Of a DNA stretch of 64,000 nt, positions 46,871 through 56,305 are shown one piece after another; the stretch's first letter is position 1, and each line of letters opens with the position of its first letter. Source of the DNA: Shinella zoogloeoides (GTDB lineage Bacteria; Pseudomonadota; Alphaproteobacteria; Rhizobiales; Rhizobiaceae); assembly GCF_020883495.1 (NCBI RefSeq), contig NZ_CP086610.1:3927892-3991891 (forward strand), written 5' to 3'. The notes under the pieces are model-generated. The model did no database searches, had not been told where the DNA came from, and worked only from the letters and a program-made list of their open reading frames with translations. Position numbers and translations under genes: made by a program.

Positions 46871-47011
46871 GGTCGTGCGATGGGATTGAGCGGAGCCGCC
46901 CGCCGCGCGAATGCCTGCGCGACGGGCCGGTTGGAGCGAGTGCGGTGGGTGCGCGCAGCGAGCTTGCAGCCAGCATCGCGCAGAAACCCGGCATCGTGCG
47001 AAACCACGGGT

Positions 47012-47050
47012 GGAGCGTTTCCGCGCTTCAGGGAAAAGCGGAAACGCTCC
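47012..47050. repeat. Palindromic repeat, likely cysK terminator
   Basis: A 13-bp perfect inverted repeat, GGAGCGTTTCCGC/GCGGAAACGCTCC, with a 13-base loop, starts 5 bases past the cysK stop. This palindrome type recurs in rhizobial intergenic regions. It can act as a terminator or mRNA-stabilising element; no T-run is present. Confidence 0.6.
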
Positions 47051-47054
47051 GGAT

Positions 47055-48023
47055 TCAGCCGCCGAGGCCCTCGAAGAGCGCGGTGGACAGATAGCGCTCG
47101 GCGAAGGAGGGGATGATGACGACGATGGTCTTGCCGGCGTTTTCCGGTCGGCTGCCGACCTTCGCGGCGGCGGCCAGCGCCGCGCCGGAGGAAATGCCGA
47201 CCGGCACGCCTTCGAGACGGGCGACGAGGCGGGCGTTCTCGAAGGCCTCGTCATTGGTGACGGTGACGACCTCGTCATAGATCGCCGTATCGAGGATTGC
47301 CGGCGCAAAGCCCGCGCCGATGCCCTGGATCTTGTGCGGGCCGGGATTGCCGCCGGACAGGACCGGGCTGTCGGTCGGCTCGACCGCGACGACCTTGAGG
47401 CCGGGCTTCCTTGCCTTCAGCACCTGGCCCGTGCCGGTGATGGTGCCGCCCGTGCCGATGCCGGAAACGAGGATATCGATCGCGCCGTCCGTATCGTTCC
47501 AGATTTCCTCCGCCGTTGTCTTGCGGTGGATTTCCGGGTTGGCCGGGTTTTCGAACTGCTGGGGGATGACCGCGCCGGGAATGGATGCGGCCAGTTCCTC
47601 TGCCTTGGCGATGGCGCCCTTCATGCCCTTCGGCCCTTCGGTCAGCACCAGTTCCGCACCGAGCAGCGCCAGCATCTTGCGCCGCTCGACCGACATGGTC
47701 TCCGGCATGGTGAGGATGAGGCGGTAGCCCTTGGCGGCGGCGGCGAAGGCGAGCGCGATGCCGGTATTGCCCGATGTCGGCTCCACCAGCGTCGACTGGC
47801 CGGGCACGATCTTGCCCGCCGCCTCCAGCGCGTCGATCATCGCCACGCCGATACGGTCCTTCACCGAGGCGATTGGATTGAAGAACTCGAGCTTGGCGAG
47901 GAGATTGGCGCCGACGCGCTTCTCTTTCGCGAACTTGTCGAGCCGCACGATCGGCGTATCGCCGATGGTCTCCGTGATGGAAGCGTAGATACGGCCGCGG
48001 CCGGGCTTGCGGGTTTCGGTCAT
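47055..48023 (-). CDS. cysK: Cysteine synthase A
   Basis: A 322-residue PLP-dependent O-acetylserine sulfhydrylase. The PLP lysine is in [11 protein letters not shown], the phosphate loop is [11 protein letters not shown] and the substrate loop is [12 protein letters not shown]. It makes cysteine from O-acetylserine and sulfide. GAGGAGC lies just upstream of the chosen ATG; the frame extends further upstream without support. Confidence 0.95.
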   Translation of the reverse strand: MTETRKPGRGRIYASITETIGDTPIVRLDKFAKEKRVGANLLAKLEFFNPIASVKDRIGVAMIDALEAAGKIVPGQSTLVEPTSGNTGIALAFAAAAKGYRLILTMPETMSVERRKMLALLGAELVLTEGPKGMKGAIAKAEELAASIPGAVIPQQFENPANPEIHRKTTAEEIWNDTDGAIDILVSGIGTGGTITGTGQVLKARKPGLKVVAVEPTDSPVLSGGNPGPHKIQGIGAGFAPAILDTAIYDEVVTVTNDEAFENARLVARLEGVPVGISSGAALAAAAKVGSRPENAGKTIVVIIPSFAERYLSTALFEGLGG

Positions 48024-48161
48024 CGGGTGCTCCTCTGTTCTCCTTGCGGCAGACTGTAGGAGGGAAAACGGCCTTAGACGAGTCCGGATTTCGCGGGGAA
48101 TGCCCCGAATGTGGAATATTCCGCCCACCGTCCGGAAATGCCGCACGCAGGATGCGGCCGG

Positions 48162-49046
48162 TCAGAACTCCGCCATCGGCGGCAAGGCGAAGGGCCGTGT
48201 AGGCCGCTGGCTGCTTTTCGCCCGCAGCATCAGCACCATGTCACCCGCATCGGGCAGGGCCTCGCCCTCCCAGGACAGGCGATCGGGCGCAAAGTGAACG
48301 GCGGCGTGCGACGGCGGAAGCCGGAGGCTGGCGAAAATATCGGCAAGGCTGGGGATGCGCGCGCCGACGATATCCAGCAGCTCGAAGCGGCCATCTTCTC
48401 CCGGTTGCCACGCGATCACGATGTTCCCGTCCATCAGGTCGAGCCGCAGGCCCGGCATGAGGCGGGCATTGAAGAGGAACATTTCCTTCTGCCGGCGCGG
48501 GGCGAAACGGTCGGATACCGGCTGGCGGCCATCGAGAAGCCGGTGCAGCAGGGCGATATCGGCCGCCTCGGCCATGTCCAGCCTCCGTATCGGCCGTGCC
48601 GTTCCGCCGGATGGCGCAGCCCCGGCGAAACGGTGTTGCGCCAGCGCCTCGAAGCCATGGCGGCGGTAAAGTTCCGGCGTGTCGGTCAAAAGCGCGACGG
48701 CTGCAAAACCCTCGGCATCGCAATGATCCAGCGCCGCTTTCATGAGGTCGCGATAAAGGCCTTGTCCGCGATGGTCCGACCGCACCGCCCCCGATTGCAG
48801 GCCGGCCGCACGGACCTCGCTCCCCTCGATGACGAGCGGCAGGGAAAAAGCGGTGATGTTGGCGACGCACCTGCCGGCCGTATCGAACCAGCCGAAGGGA
48901 ACGCCGGTCGGGTCCGGCCCGCCGAGTCGGTCCAGCGCCGTGATATCGATGCTGAAGACGTCGTCCAGCAGTCCGGCAAGCGCCCGCCAGGCGGCCGGGT
49001 CGTCAAGATAATGCGAGCGAAAGGAAAGACCTTCGCGCCGAGGCAT
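48162..49046 (-). CDS. GNAT family N-acetyltransferase with C-terminal extension
   Basis: A 294-residue protein. The acetyl-CoA loop SDHRGQGLYRDLMKAALDH and the LLTDTPELYRRHGFEAL strand mark a GNAT domain in the first half. The second half is an extension of unknown fold, which recalls larger GNAT enzymes of the Eis type, though I cannot confirm that. It starts 4 bases after the dut stop on the same strand, and a GTG one codon earlier is possible. Confidence 0.8.
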   Translation of the reverse strand: MPRREGLSFRSHYLDDPAAWRALAGLLDDVFSIDITALDRLGGPDPTGVPFGWFDTAGRCVANITAFSLPLVIEGSEVRAAGLQSGAVRSDHRGQGLYRDLMKAALDHCDAEGFAAVALLTDTPELYRRHGFEALAQHRFAGAAPSGGTARPIRRLDMAEAADIALLHRLLDGRQPVSDRFAPRRQKEMFLFNARLMPGLRLDLMDGNIVIAWQPGEDGRFELLDIVGARIPSLADIFASLRLPPSHAAVHFAPDRLSWEGEALPDAGDMVLMLRAKSSQRPTRPFALPPMAEF

Positions 49047-49050
49047 CACC

Positions 49051-49524
49051 TCAGCGCACGCCGGTGGAGCCGAAGCCGCCCGCGCCGCGCGTGGTTTCGC
49101 TTGCCTGCGTGGCCTCGCGCACCGCGACCTGCGTCACGGGGGCGATCACCATCTGGGCGATGCGCATGCCGCGCTCGATGACGAAGGGTTCCTCGCCGAG
49201 ATTGGCGAGAATGACCTTCACTTCGCCGCGGTAATCGCTGTCGACGGTGCCGGGCGAATTGAGGCAGGTGATGCCGTTCTTGAAGGCAAGGCCGGAGCGC
49301 GGACGGATCTGCGCCTCGAAGCCGTGCGGGATTTCGAAGACGAAGCCGGTCGGCACCAGCGCGCGCTTGCCGGGCTCCAGCGTGAGCGGCGCATCGGCCG
49401 CCACGGCGGCGCGCAGGTCCATGCCGGCGGCGCCGGCGGTCTCGTAGGCGGGAAGCTCGATCCCTTCGCCATGCGGCAGGCGGACGAGGGAGAGCAGGGG
49501 CTGGGAGGGGGCGTGTGCGTTCAT
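49051..49524 (-). CDS. dut: dUTP diphosphatase
   Basis: A 157-residue trimeric dUTPase that removes dUTP and makes dUMP for thymidylate synthesis. The motifs are in order: [29 protein letters not shown], and the C-terminal P-loop-like GAGGFGSTG. The frame stays open upstream through prfC on the opposite strand, but dUTPase likeness starts at 49524. It is coupled to the GNAT gene. Confidence 0.96.
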   Translation of the reverse strand: MNAHAPSQPLLSLVRLPHGEGIELPAYETAGAAGMDLRAAVAADAPLTLEPGKRALVPTGFVFEIPHGFEAQIRPRSGLAFKNGITCLNSPGTVDSDYRGEVKVILANLGEEPFVIERGMRIAQMVIAPVTQVAVREATQASETTRGAGGFGSTGVR

Positions 49525-49617
49525 GCGCCCATAAGCCGGTCCACGGCCCGCCCCGTCAATTGCATCTTCCCGGCGGAGCCTGTAAAGACGCCGGCAACTC
49601 ACAGGATATTGCAGAAA

Positions 49618-51198
49618 ATGGCCGAAACCCTTGCCGAGGCGGTCTCCCGCCGCCGCACCTTCGCGATCATCGCGCACCCGGACGCCGGTAAAACCACACT
49701 CACCGAAAAACTCCTCCTCTTCGGCGGCGCCATCCAGCTCGCCGGCGAAGTGAAGGCGAAGAAGGACCGCATCCAGACCCGTTCGGACTGGATGAAGATC
49801 GAGCGCGAGCGCGGCATCTCGGTCGTGACCTCCGTCATGACCTTCGAATATGACGGCAATGTCTTCAACATCCTCGATACGCCCGGCCACGAGGACTTCG
49901 CGGACGACACCTACCGCACGCTGACGGCGGTGGACGCGGCCGTCATGGTCATCGACGCCGCCAAGGGCATCGAGCCGCGCACGCTGAAGCTGTTCGAGGT
50001 CTGCCGCCTGCGCGACATCCCGATCATCACCTTCGTCAACAAGATGGACCGCGAGAGCCGCGACCCGTTCGAAATCCTCGACGAGGTGGAAGAAAAGCTG
50101 GCGCTCGACACCGCCCCGGTCACTTGGCCCGTCGGCCGCTCGAAGACCTTCTGCGGCTCCTATCACCTTGCCGACCGCACCTTCCGCGGGTCTGATACGC
50201 AGGTCCAGCCGATCCGGATGGACGAAGCCGCCGAAGTCGCAAAACACCTGCCGGAGAACGAGCGCCAGGCCTTCATCGACGAGATGGAGCTGGCCCGCGA
50301 GGCCTGCAGGCCGTTCGACCGCGAAGCTTTCCTCGAAGGGCACCTGACGCCGGTCTTCTTCGGCTCGGCTCTGCGTAATTTCGGTGTGCGCGACCTCATC
50401 AACGCGCTCGGCGCCTTCGCGCCGCCGCCGCGCGACCAGGTGGCGGATGTGCGCAAGGTCCATGCCGCAGAAGACAAGATGACGGCCTTCGTCTTCAAGA
50501 TCCAGGCCAATATGGATCCGAACCACCGCGACCGCATCGCCTTCGCCCGCGTCTGCTCCGGCATGCTGGAGCGCGGCATGAAGGTGCGCCTTGCCCGCAC
50601 CGGCAAGACCATCGGCCTTTCCGCCCCGCAGTTCTTCTTCGCCTCGCAGCGTCAGCTTGCCGATACGGCCTATGCCGGCGACGTGGTGGGCATCCCCAAC
50701 CACGGCACGCTGCGCATCGGCGATACGCTGACGGAAGGCGAGGCGCTGGTCTTCGAGGGCGTGCCGAACTTCGCGCCGGAAATCCTGCGCCGCGTGCGTC
50801 TGGAAGACGCCATGAAGGCCAAGAAGCTGAAGGAAGCGCTCCAGCAGATGGCGGAAGAGGGCGTCGTGCAGCTCTTCTCGCCGGAAGACGGCTCGCCCGC
50901 CATCGTCGGCGTCGTCGGCGCGCTGCAGCTCGACGTTCTGAAGGAGCGGCTTTCGGCCGAATACGGCCTGCCGGTTTCCTTCGAAATGTCGCGCTTCTCC
51001 GTCTGCCGCTGGATTTCCTCCGACAGCGCGGCCGAACTCGACAAGTTCGTCACCCAGCGCCGCGGCGATATCGCCCGCGACCTCGACGGCGACCCGGTCT
51101 TCCTCGCGCAGGACGCCTTCTCGCTGCGCTACGAGGCCGAGCGCTACCCGGCGATCAAGATGGTCGCCATCAAGGAGTATCACGTCACCAAGGCGTGA
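49618..51198 (+). CDS. prfC: Peptide chain release factor 3
   Basis: A 526-residue translational GTPase that recycles RF1/RF2. G motifs are [10 protein letters not shown] (G1), DTPGHEDF (G3) and [10 protein letters not shown] (G4). Switch I contains [13 protein letters not shown]. The length and the C-terminus [15 protein letters not shown] fit RF3. It is divergent from dut, with 93 bases between the starts. Confidence 0.96.
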   Translation: MAETLAEAVSRRRTFAIIAHPDAGKTTLTEKLLLFGGAIQLAGEVKAKKDRIQTRSDWMKIERERGISVVTSVMTFEYDGNVFNILDTPGHEDFADDTYRTLTAVDAAVMVIDAAKGIEPRTLKLFEVCRLRDIPIITFVNKMDRESRDPFEILDEVEEKLALDTAPVTWPVGRSKTFCGSYHLADRTFRGSDTQVQPIRMDEAAEVAKHLPENERQAFIDEMELAREACRPFDREAFLEGHLTPVFFGSALRNFGVRDLINALGAFAPPPRDQVADVRKVHAAEDKMTAFVFKIQANMDPNHRDRIAFARVCSGMLERGMKVRLARTGKTIGLSAPQFFFASQRQLADTAYAGDVVGIPNHGTLRIGDTLTEGEALVFEGVPNFAPEILRRVRLEDAMKAKKLKEALQQMAEEGVVQLFSPEDGSPAIVGVVGALQLDVLKERLSAEYGLPVSFEMSRFSVCRWISSDSAAELDKFVTQRRGDIARDLDGDPVFLAQDAFSLRYEAERYPAIKMVAIKEYHVTKA

Positions 51199-51212
51199 AG
51201 GCCCAGCGCAGG

Positions 51213-51349
51213 CCCCTCATCCGGCCTGCCGGCCACCTTCTCCCCGCAGGCGGGGAGAAGGGGATATGCCGCGCTGTTTTCCCGATCAATAACCGTTCGT
51301 GGGGCAAGTCCCCTCTCCCCGCCTGCGGGGAGAGGGTTAGGGTGAGGGG
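51213..51349. repeat. Dispersed rhizobial palindromic intergenic repeat
   Basis: A long imperfect inverted repeat of 137 bases. The left arm has CTCATCCGGCC and CTCCCCGCAGGCGGGGAG, and the right arm has CTCTCCCCGCCTGCGGGGAG and GGGTGAGGGG. This repeat family is common between genes in Rhizobiaceae. It lies between prfC and the thiD riboswitch and would form strong stems in RNA. Confidence 0.8.
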
Positions 51350-51404
51350 CAACCGCCGGGGCTCACTTTCGGCGTGACAGGCACGCCATCATTTGCGACA
51401 ACCA

Positions 51405-51488
51405 TCCCGAGACAGGGGCGTCCGCCGGAAGGCGGGCTGAGAAGCACCCTTTGAACCTGAACCGGATCATGCCGGCGGAGGGAGTCGA
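51405..51488 (+). promoter_or_regulatory. TPP riboswitch (THI element)
   Basis: The conserved core is unmistakable: GGCTGAGAAG, then ACCCTTTGAACCTGA, then CCGGATCATGCCGGCG and AGGGA, with an extra stem CGTCCGCCGGAAGGCGGG. It ends about 53 bases upstream of thiD. Thiamine pyrophosphate binding should lower thiD expression; whether by transcription or translation is not clear. Confidence 0.95.
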
Positions 51489-51540
51489 ACGGCGCTGCAT
51501 CCCTGCTGCCCGAAGACCGCCTCCGCCCGAAGGAGGCGAG

Positions 51541-52350
51541 ATGGCTGAAACGATCGCAAATATTCTCTCGATTGCGGGCTCCGACCCGTCGGGCGGGGCG
51601 GGCGTCCAGGCCGATCTCAAGACCTTTGCCGCGCGGGGCGCTTATGGCATGGCGGTGCTGACGGCGCTGACGGCGCAGAACACGCAGGGCGTCTCCGGCG
51701 TGCATCTCGTGCCGCCGGCCTTCGTCGCGGCGCAGATTGCGGATGTGTTCGGCGATATCCGAGTGGATGCGGTCAAGATTGGCATGATCGCCTCGGCTGA
51801 CATTGCCGAGGCCGTGGCGGGTGCGCTTTCGCGCCATCGTGGCCCGCCTGTCGTGCTCGATCCCGTCATGGTGGCCAAGGGCGGGGCATCGCTGCTTGCG
51901 CGCGAGGCTGTCGAGGCTCTGACCCGCCGCCTTCTGCCGCTCGCGACGGTCCTGACGCCCAACCTGCCGGAAGCCGCTGCGTTGCTCGGCGAGCCCGAGG
52001 CTGCCGACCGGGCCGCCATGGAGGGGCAGGCGAAGCGGCTGCTGGCACTGGGGCCGAAGGCGGTGCTGCTCAAGGGCGGCCACCTGCCGGGCGGTGAAAG
52101 CCCCGACGTGCTGGCCACCCCGGATGGGGTGCGCTGGCACGAGGGCGTGCGGGTGCTGACGCGCAACACCCATGGCACCGGCTGCTCGCTGTCGAGCGCC
52201 ATCGCCGCCGAACTCGGCAAGGGCAGGCCGCTCGCGGAGGCCGTGGCGGCGGCCAAGAGCTTCATCGCCGGTGCGGTGCGCAGCTCGGATGCGCTTGCCG
52301 TCGGCTCCGGCCATGGGCCGCTCCATCATTTCCACGCGCTCTGGGCCTGA
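51541..52350 (+). CDS. thiD: Bifunctional hydroxymethylpyrimidine kinase / phosphomethylpyrimidine kinase
   Basis: A 269-residue ribokinase-fold enzyme phosphorylating HMP and HMP-P in thiamine synthesis. The N-terminus ETIANILSIAGSDPSGGAGVQADLKTF and the later LTPNLPEAAALLG and HGTGCSLSSAIAAELGKG are family signatures. The ATG at 51541 follows GGAGG and lies after the riboswitch; an in-frame TTG at 51451 lies inside the riboswitch and is not used. It converges with the LysE gene. Confidence 0.95.
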   Translation: MAETIANILSIAGSDPSGGAGVQADLKTFAARGAYGMAVLTALTAQNTQGVSGVHLVPPAFVAAQIADVFGDIRVDAVKIGMIASADIAEAVAGALSRHRGPPVVLDPVMVAKGGASLLAREAVEALTRRLLPLATVLTPNLPEAAALLGEPEAADRAAMEGQAKRLLALGPKAVLLKGGHLPGGESPDVLATPDGVRWHEGVRVLTRNTHGTGCSLSSAIAAELGKGRPLAEAVAAAKSFIAGAVRSSDALAVGSGHGPLHHFHALWA

Positions 52351-52353
52351 TCC

Positions 52354-52968
52354 TCAGCGGTCCGCCAGCGCCAGCCGCAGCCCCATCACGCCGAGGGCGG
52401 CGGCGAAGCTGCGCTGCGTCCACACTATGATCTTCGGCCGGCTCAGGACCTGCCGGCGCAGGCCGGCGGCAAGCCCGGCATAGATGGCGAAGACGAGGAA
52501 GGTCAGGGCCATGAAGACGCCGCCGAGGAGGAGCATCCGCGCGGTGGCGTCCGGTGCGTTGGCGGGAATGAACTGCGGCAGGAAGGCGAGGAAGAACAGC
52601 GAGAGCTTCGGATTGAAGATGTTCGTGAAAATGCCTTTGCGCACGATGCGCAACGCCTTTTCCGCGGGCGCCTGCTCGGGTCCGAGATCGAGTGCATTGC
52701 TCTCCTTCAGGAGGCTCCAGGCGATGAAGAGCAGATAGGCGACGCCGATGTAACGTAGGACCTCGAAGGCAAGCGCGCTCGCATGCAGCACGGCGGCAAG
52801 GCCGGCGACGCTGGCGAGGATATGCGGCACGATGCCCAGCGTGCAGCCGAAGGCGGCGAGCAGGCCGGCGCGCAGACCGCCGCTGATGCCGAGCGCCAGC
52901 GTATAGATCACGCCCGTTCCCGGAAGCAGGATGACGACGAGCGACGTGATGAGGAATTCAAGGGTCAT
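52354..52968 (-). CDS. LysE family amino-acid exporter
   Basis: A 204-residue membrane protein with about six hydrophobic segments. The N-terminal LPGTGVIYTLALGISGGLRAGLLAAFG motif is typical of the LysE/RhtB family, as is GIFTNIFNPKLSLFFLAFLPQF. It exports amino acids or related small molecules; the substrate is unknown. The AraC gene, 78 bases upstream on the same strand, is a likely regulator. Confidence 0.92.
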   Translation of the reverse strand: MTLEFLITSLVVILLPGTGVIYTLALGISGGLRAGLLAAFGCTLGIVPHILASVAGLAAVLHASALAFEVLRYIGVAYLLFIAWSLLKESNALDLGPEQAPAEKALRIVRKGIFTNIFNPKLSLFFLAFLPQFIPANAPDATARMLLLGGVFMALTFLVFAIYAGLAAGLRRQVLSRPKIIVWTQRSFAAALGVMGLRLALADR

Positions 52969-53046
52969 GGGAGGCTCCGTGCGGCTTGGAAGCGGCAGGA
53001 GACACCGGGAAACCCGCCCCGGTCTTGAACGAAATTGCGGAAAGCG

Positions 53047-53847
53047 TCAGGCGCGGGCGGCGAGCCAGGCGCCCGGCGTATAGCCGTAGCGGCGCGTGAA
53101 GTTGCGCGTCATGTGGCTCTGGTCGGCAAAGCCCGCCGCCATGGCGGCTTCGGCGAGCGGCGTGCCGGTCGCGATCAGCCGGCGGGCAAGCTCCGTGCGC
53201 CGCTGGAGCTGGTAGGCATGGGGCGTCAGGCCCGTGCTGCGCGCGAAATCGCGTACCAGCCGGAAGCGCCCGATCCCGCATTCGGCGGAAAGGTCTTCGA
53301 GGCTCGCGACCGAAGCCGGGTCGCTGTCGAGTTTTTCGCGGGCGCGGACGACGGCTGGTGTGGCGACGCCTTGACGCCGCGGCGCTTGTTCCCGCAGCAG
53401 CGCGGCCAGCAGCAGGAGAAGGCGTTCCTCCCGCGCGAGGGCGGTCGCGTCACGATCCATGAGTGCGGCGAGCGTTGCCGAAACCATCCCGGCCATCCGC
53501 CCGTCCTCCAGCACCGGCGCGTAAAATTCCTCGCGCGGCTTCCCCTCGAAAATATCCCGCGCCGCCGCCGCGACGACGGCGGGCTGCAGGTAGAGCATGC
53601 GCCAGGCGCGCGGTTTGTCGCCGATGGGCGCGCCGTCATGCACTTCGCCGGGATTGACGGTGATCGTATGGCCGGCCCCGGCCTCGACCATGCCGCGCCC
53701 GCTCGCCGATTTCTGCGCCCCGCGCTCGATCACGCCGACGCCATAGGCGTCATGGGTGTGGCGGGCGAAGGAATGCCGGCTGTCGGCGAAGACGGCCTCG
53801 ATGCCGTCCATGCCCGTCCTGAAAATCTGGAAGCGCCTGGCCGTCAC
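53047..53847 (-). CDS. AraC family transcriptional regulator
   Basis: A 266-residue regulator. An N-terminal cupin-like ligand domain with PGEVHDG precedes the C-terminal double helix-turn-helix: LEDLSAECGIGRFRLVRDFARSTGLTPHAYQLQRR and AAMAAGFADQSHMTRNFTRRYGYTPGAW. It lies 3 bases after the GFA gene stop and ahead of the LysE exporter gene, which suggests it controls that exporter. Confidence 0.92.
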   Translation of the reverse strand: MTARRFQIFRTGMDGIEAVFADSRHSFARHTHDAYGVGVIERGAQKSASGRGMVEAGAGHTITVNPGEVHDGAPIGDKPRAWRMLYLQPAVVAAAARDIFEGKPREEFYAPVLEDGRMAGMVSATLAALMDRDATALAREERLLLLLAALLREQAPRRQGVATPAVVRAREKLDSDPASVASLEDLSAECGIGRFRLVRDFARSTGLTPHAYQLQRRTELARRLIATGTPLAEAAMAAGFADQSHMTRNFTRRYGYTPGAWLAARA

Positions 53848-53850
53848 GGT

Positions 53851-54255
53851 TCAGTCCCCCGGCACGCCGGGAAGCGCCGCGGTCTCGCCGACCCAGTCGG
53901 CGGCGGATCTGCACCAGAACTGCCGTGTCGGTTTCAGGGCCGCGCGCTGGTTGATGCTGCCCCAGCGGATGCCCCAGGTCCCGGCACCCTCGCCGGTGCC
54001 TGTCGTGAAGAGCGGTGAGCCGCATTCCGGGCAGAAATATTGCAGCCGCTGGCGACCGTTCTCGGCGATCCTGACATAGAGTGTCGGCGGGTTTCCGGTC
54101 AGCCTGACGGCGGTCTCGGGCACGATGGCGGTGACGCGGTAGGGCGAGCCGGTCAGCCGCTGGCAATCCGTGCAATGGCAGATCAGAACCTCGTCCGGGT
54201 CGATCTCCGCCTCATAGGTCACGAAACCGCAATGGCATTGTCCGTCGATCCGCAT
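53851..54255 (-). CDS. GFA family (glutathione-dependent formaldehyde-activating) protein
   Basis: A 134-residue zinc protein of the GFA/CENP-V family. The cysteines are in the family spacing: GQCHCGFV near the start, ICHCTDCQ in the middle and YFCPECGSPLF later. Many members do not act on formaldehyde, so the substrate is not assigned. It is coupled to the AraC gene. Confidence 0.9.
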   Translation of the reverse strand: MRIDGQCHCGFVTYEAEIDPDEVLICHCTDCQRLTGSPYRVTAIVPETAVRLTGNPPTLYVRIAENGRQRLQYFCPECGSPLFTTGTGEGAGTWGIRWGSINQRAALKPTRQFWCRSAADWVGETAALPGVPGD

Positions 54256-54262
54256 GAAATGT

Positions 54263-54289
54263 CCTTCCGCCGCAGGATACGGCGGAAGG
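54263..54289 (-). other. Stem-loop between pirin and GFA genes
   Basis: The 10-bp stem CCTTCCGCCG/CGGCGGAAGG with a 7-base loop lies in the 55-base gap between the pirin stop and the GFA start. There is no clear T-run, so it may be a weak terminator or a processing signal. Confidence 0.4.
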
Positions 54290-54310
54290 ATAGGGGCTTG
54301 TGGCCGCGCG

Positions 54311-55222
54311 TCAATGCGCCGGCTTGATGAAGGTGCCGTTGCGAAGCTCGCGCATCGCCTGCTGCAACTCTTCCTGCGTGTTCATCACGATGGGGCCGTG
54401 CCAGGCGACCGGCTCCTGGATCGGCTTGCCGGAGACGAGCAGGAAGCGGATGCCCTTCTCGCCGGCCTGCACCGTCACCTCGTCGCCGGTGTCGAAGACG
54501 ACCAGCGTGCGGTTGCCCGAGAGGTCGCGGATGTTCAGTTCCTCGCCCTGATATTCCTTCTCCACCTTCACGCCGAAGGGCTTGGAGGCGTCGCGGAACG
54601 TGCCGGAGCCGGCGAAGATATAGGCGAAGGCTGAGCGGTAGGTATCGACCGGCAGGCGCTTCGTCTTGCCCGGCGGCACGGAGATGTCGAGATAGACGGG
54701 CTCGGCGGCGATGCCGTCGACCGGGCCTGTCTTGCCCCAGAAGCTGCCGGCGATGATGCGTGCGGCCGCGCCGTCGTCATCGACGACGACGGGAATGTCG
54801 GCGGACTTGATGTCCTGGTAGCGCGGTGCGGTCATCTTCAGCGACGAGGGCAGGTTCGCCCAGAGCTGGAAGCCGTGCATCTTGCCGGCAAAATCGCCGC
54901 GCGGCATTTCCTGATGCAGGATGCCGCTGCCGGCGGTCATCCACTGGACGTCGCCGGCGCCCATCACGCCATGATTGCCGAGGCTGTCGCCATGCTCGAC
55001 GGAGCCGGCCAGCACATAGGTGATGGTCTCGATGCCGCGATGGGGATGCCACGGAAAGCCGCGGATATAGTCCTCGGGTTCATCGTTGCGGAAATCGTCC
55101 ATCATCAGGAAGGGATCGGTCATCGACGGATCGCCGAAACCGAAGACCCGGTGCAGCTTGACGCCGGCGCCTTCCATGGCGGGGCGGGCGATGCTTTCAT
55201 GTTTTACGGGGCGTATGGACAT
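54311..55222 (-). CDS. Pirin family protein
   Basis: A 303-residue bicupin. The N-terminal cupin has the metal site FPWHPHRGIETITYVL plus EHGDSLGNHGVMGAGDVQWM (His and Glu ligands), and a C-terminal cupin starts near residue 175. Bacterial pirins include quercetinases and regulators of metabolic enzymes; the role is not assigned. The ATG at 55222 has AAAGGA upstream. Confidence 0.92.
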   Translation of the reverse strand: MSIRPVKHESIARPAMEGAGVKLHRVFGFGDPSMTDPFLMMDDFRNDEPEDYIRGFPWHPHRGIETITYVLAGSVEHGDSLGNHGVMGAGDVQWMTAGSGILHQEMPRGDFAGKMHGFQLWANLPSSLKMTAPRYQDIKSADIPVVVDDDGAAARIIAGSFWGKTGPVDGIAAEPVYLDISVPPGKTKRLPVDTYRSAFAYIFAGSGTFRDASKPFGVKVEKEYQGEELNIRDLSGNRTLVVFDTGDEVTVQAGEKGIRFLLVSGKPIQEPVAWHGPIVMNTQEELQQAMRELRNGTFIKPAH

Positions 55223-55377
55223 GGTTGGGTCCTTTCGACTGGGTTGCTTGGGGCCCTTATACGCCTCGGCCATTGTTCACGAAATCGGGCCGGATTGAAA
55301 CGCAGTGTTCACAAAAGAGGATTGCACGCGCGGCTGTCGCCACCATGACACGCATGGTTTCGCCCCGTTTATGTTCG

Positions 55378-55429
55378 TTAACGCCTTGTTACCCATTTTC
55401 GTTGAAAATCCGGTGCGTGCCATGGTTAA
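55378..55429. promoter_or_regulatory. Candidate CtrA sites before the glutamine amidotransferase gene
   Basis: TTAA-N7-TTAC at 55378-55392 resembles the CtrA consensus TTAA-N7-TTAA. ATGGTTAA at 55422-55429 is the reverse of the alphaproteobacterial CtrA motif TTAACCAT. Both lie within 110 bases of the next start codon. Confidence 0.35.
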
Positions 55430-55483
55430 TGCGTCGGGTTCGGCACCGGTTCGCGCCGGTCTCTTCAAAGCGGGAAAAGCATC

Positions 55484-56305
55484 ATGTGCCGTTGGGCAGC
55501 CTATCGCGGAGAACCGCTTTTTCTTGAGGAACTCGTGTCCTCGCCTGCCCATTCGCTGATCGAGCAATCCCACTGCGCCACCCGCGCCAAGACGGCCACC
55601 AATGGCGACGGCTTCGGCATCGCCTGGTATGGCGACCGCCCGGAGCCGGGCCGCTACCGCGACATCCTGCCGGCCTGGTCGGACTGCAACCTGCGCAGCA
55701 TCGCCCGGCAGGTCCGCTCGCCGCTCTTCCTCGCCCATGTCCGCGCCTCGACGGGTGGCGGCACGCGGCGCGACAATTGCCATCCCTTCGTACACGGCAT
55801 CTGGTCCTTCATGCACAACGGTCAGATCGCCGATTTCGATCACCTGCGCCGTCCGCTCGAAACCATGCTGGACAACGACCTCTACAATGCCCGCACCGGC
55901 TCGACGGATTCGGAGCTGCTGTTCCTGCTGGCCCTGCAATTCGGGCTGGAGCGCGATCCGCTCGGCGCCATGGCCGAGGCCATCGCCTTCGTCGAGCGGC
56001 TTGCCGCGCATCTGGAACGCAAGGTGCTGGTGCGCATGACGGCCGCCTTCTCCGACGGCGACCAGCTTTACGCCGTGCGCTACGCGACCGACTTCAAGGC
56101 GCCGACGCTCTATGCCGCGCCGATGGGCGAGACCGGCGGCTACTGCCTCGTTTCCGAGCCGCTGAACGACGATACGGAAGCCTGGGTGGAAATCCCCGAC
56201 GGCAGCGCCGTCGTTCTGGGGGAGAACGGCGTCGACATGCGCATCTTCTCGCCCGCCGGGCGGCCGGCGAGCGCCATGGACGCGAAGATCGCTCTCGTCA
56301 AATAA
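55484..56305 (+). CDS. Class II glutamine amidotransferase
   Basis: A 273-residue Ntn-type glutaminase similar to YafJ and EgtC. It starts MCRWAAYRGEP, with the nucleophile Cys2. Later motifs are TNGDGFGIAWYG, LAHVRASTGGG and HPFVHGIWSFMHNGQI, which form the glutamine site. The acceptor substrate is unknown. It converges with coaBC, and the two coding ends overlap by 8 bases. Confidence 0.93.
   Translation: MCRWAAYRGEPLFLEELVSSPAHSLIEQSHCATRAKTATNGDGFGIAWYGDRPEPGRYRDILPAWSDCNLRSIARQVRSPLFLAHVRASTGGGTRRDNCHPFVHGIWSFMHNGQIADFDHLRRPLETMLDNDLYNARTGSTDSELLFLLALQFGLERDPLGAMAEAIAFVERLAAHLERKVLVRMTAAFSDGDQLYAVRYATDFKAPTLYAAPMGETGGYCLVSEPLNDDTEAWVEIPDGSAVVLGENGVDMRIFSPAGRPASAMDAKIALVK

Noticed and set aside
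49525..51183. Open frame extending dut upstream to 710 codons
   Set aside because: The added part is antisense to prfC and unlike dUTPase; the enzyme starts at 49524.
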